This document shows positions 5,340 through 6,301 of a DNA stretch of 6,301 nt, piece by piece. Where the stretch lies: contig PXSU01000041.1 of NCBI GenBank assembly GCA_003022745.1, positions 1 to 6,301 on the forward strand, given 5' to 3'. Each line of letters starts with the position of its first letter. Position 1 is the first letter of the stretch. Below the pieces are notes generated by a model. It had not been told where the DNA came from. It did not search any database and worked only from the letters and a program-made list of their open reading frames with translations. A program made the position numbers and the translations under genes. Source of the stretch: Halobacteriales archaeon SW_9_67_25 (lineage in GTDB: Archaea > Halobacteriota > Halobacteria > Halobacteriales > Haloarculaceae).

Positions 5340-6301
5340 TGGCTACCCAGCGCACTCAGCGTGCTCTTGACCCGGTCGCGCCACTCCTGGAGCGTCGTCA
5401 CCTCCGACTCCAGTTCCTCCTGGTCCGCCGCGAGAGAGTCGACGTCGTTCTCGGTAGCCTCGACGCGCTCTTCCAGCGTCTCCAGTTCCTCCGTGAGTTC
5501 CGCGAACGCCACCACCGGCCGGCCGTGTTGGGCGTCAAACTCCTCGATCTCCGCCACGCTTGCCTCAAAGTCGCTTATCCGTCTCTGTAGTTCCTGGAAG
5601 AGTGCGCCCGTCGACAGGTCCGACAACTCCGCTTGCGCCGGTGTCGTTACCTTCTGCCCGCCTTCCCCGGATCCCTCCCCGACTGCCGCTTCTTCCTTTC
5701 CCGTACCTTCTTCGGTCACGGTCTCTGCCCCGGGTACGGCCTCCACTTCATCGGCTTCGTCTTCAGTTTCTTCGTCCTCGGAATCCTCCTCGTCCTCCTC
5801 CCCGGCCACGTCCTCCGCCTCCGCGTCCTCACCGGCTTCTTCCTCGTCTACGTGTTCACTCTCCGTTCCGTGCCCGGTTTCCTGGTCCTCGTGTTCGGTC
5901 TCGTCCACGTCGGGCTCGGCGTCGCGCTCGTCACTGTCCTCGGCGGCGCCACTTTCGGAGGCCCCGTTCCGGTCGTCGGTCTCCTGGTCGGGGTCATCCT
6001 TCGATTGCAGGATCTCCGCGGTCACGTCCTCGGCCGGCACGGTCCCGGCCTGGCTGTCCGGCTGACTCTCAGATCGGGAGACGGGCTCGGCTTTCTCGGA
6101 ATCGACGTCGATCGTCGCTATCGACAGGTTCTCGAGCAGCGAATCGAGCTGGTCGGCGGCCAGTGACTCGACGGCGTACATCGTGGTCACTTCCTCGCCG
6201 GGTTCGATTTCGTCGCTGAACTCCAGACGGTCGCTGTCGACCGTCCAGTTTTCACGCCCGTACTCCGGGTGAAAGCCCACTTCCTCGATCTGCAGGTCCG
6301 G
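5336..6301 (-). CDS. Hypothetical protein: paralogous domain, acidic linker, C-terminal coiled coil (5' end outside window)
   Basis: The minus-strand frame is open from the right edge to TGA 5336, giving 321 visible residues. A GTG at 6280 is an internal Val, because the residues before it (PDLQIEE) align with the downstream paralog (PPGVDQSQ), so the true start lies outside the window. About 65 visible residues form the end of the shared domain (GFHPEYGRENW, RLEFSDEIEPGEEV, YAVESL and a helix). Next is a disordered linker of about 150 residues made largely of Glu, Asp, Ala, Ser and Gly. The C-terminal part is helical: from about 5500 to 5365 hydrophobic residues follow 4-3 heptad spacing (L, L, L, V, T, V, L, Q, L, V, L over six heptads), a clear coiled coil likely to dimerise. 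I cannot name the family. A domain plus coiled coil suggests a scaffold or structural partner, perhaps pairing with the downstream product; this is inference. Confidence 0.8.
   Translation of the reverse strand, partial: PDLQIEEVGFHPEYGRENWTVDSDRLEFSDEIEPGEEVTTMYAVESLAADQLDSLLENLSIATIDVDSEKAEPVSRSESQPDSQAGTVPAEDVTAEILQSKDDPDQETDDRNGASESGAAEDSDERDAEPDVDETEHEDQETGHGTESEHVDEEEAGEDAEAEDVAGEEDEEDSEDEETEDEADEVEAVPGAETVTEEGTGKEEAAVGEGSGEGGQKVTTPAQAELSDLSTGALFQELQRRISDFEASVAEIEEFDAQHGRPVVAFAELTEELETLEERVEATENDVDSLAADQEELESEVTTLQEWRDRVKSTLSALGSQ
5681..5995 (-). repeat. Low-complexity acidic coding stretch (GAG/GAC/GAA-rich)
   Basis: On the plus strand this is dominated by TCC, TCG and TTC triplets, which on the coding strand give runs of Glu and Asp, with the densest part at about 5750-5850. 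It encodes the disordered linker between the shared domain and the coiled coil. It is not an ordered tandem array. Such tracts vary in length between strains and can confuse alignment and gene calling on the opposite strand. Confidence 0.6.

Noticed and set aside
5205..6065. Ser-rich plus-strand frame opposite the coiled-coil protein gene
   Set aside because: The Ser-rich composition is the complement of Glu/Asp codons in the acidic linker; the minus strand has the domain, heptads and overlap with the next gene.
5633..6166. Hydrophobic plus-strand frame resembling a membrane protein
   Set aside because: Its Leu/Val/Phe-rich look comes from reading the acidic low-complexity tract in another frame; there is no plausible start context or positional conservation.
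6278..6280. GTG at 6280 as the start of the coiled-coil protein
   Set aside because: The frame stays open to the window edge, and the residues before it align with the paralog, so this is an internal valine.

Overview
The window looks like chromosomal DNA from a halophilic archaeon (class Halobacteria). It is GC-rich with mostly G or C third codon positions, the predicted proteins are very acidic (Asp/Glu-rich, Lys-poor), and several genes appear leaderless with a short T-rich box about 27-33 nt upstream of the start. The short N-terminus of seryl-tRNA synthetase and the protein families seen fit this assignment. It rests on my reading of the sequence, not on a database search.

Layout, left to right: (1) the first 17 codons of serS on the minus strand, running off the left edge; (2) an intact PfkB/ribokinase-superfamily kinase on the minus strand (153-1280); (3) diverging from it across 85 bp, a DhnA-type class I aldolase (1366-2110, plus) whose reading frame is broken near 1724 with roughly 20 residues missing; (4) a metallo-beta-lactamase-fold hydrolase (2184-3030, plus), also broken, near 2340, with loss of the segment carrying the first His of the HxHxDH metal motif; (5) after a 145-bp control region, an intact 536-aa FAD-linked oxidase of the alkyldihydroxyacetonephosphate synthase (AGPS) type (3176-4786, plus), the one gene here with a strong Shine-Dalgarno site; (6) converging on it with a 17-bp 3' overlap, two minus-strand genes (4770-5339 and 5336 to beyond the right edge). 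These two encode paralogous proteins of unknown function sharing a small, probably beta-rich domain. The larger adds a long acidic linker and a C-terminal coiled coil.

The kinase, aldolase, hydrolase and FAD oxidase look like small-molecule carbon metabolism: phosphorylation of a sugar or polyol, retro-aldol cleavage, and oxidation of a hydroxy acid or phosphorylated intermediate. No substrate can be read from the sequence. Two neighbouring genes carry internal deletions that shift the frame in the same direction while the genes on either side are intact. This points either to decay of part of the locus or to a local assembly fault, and it is the most important point to check. The second notable item is the pair of uncharacterised paralogs at the right edge. 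There is no RNA gene, CRISPR array, insertion sequence or phage gene that I can support, and no gene-free stretch longer than 145 bp.
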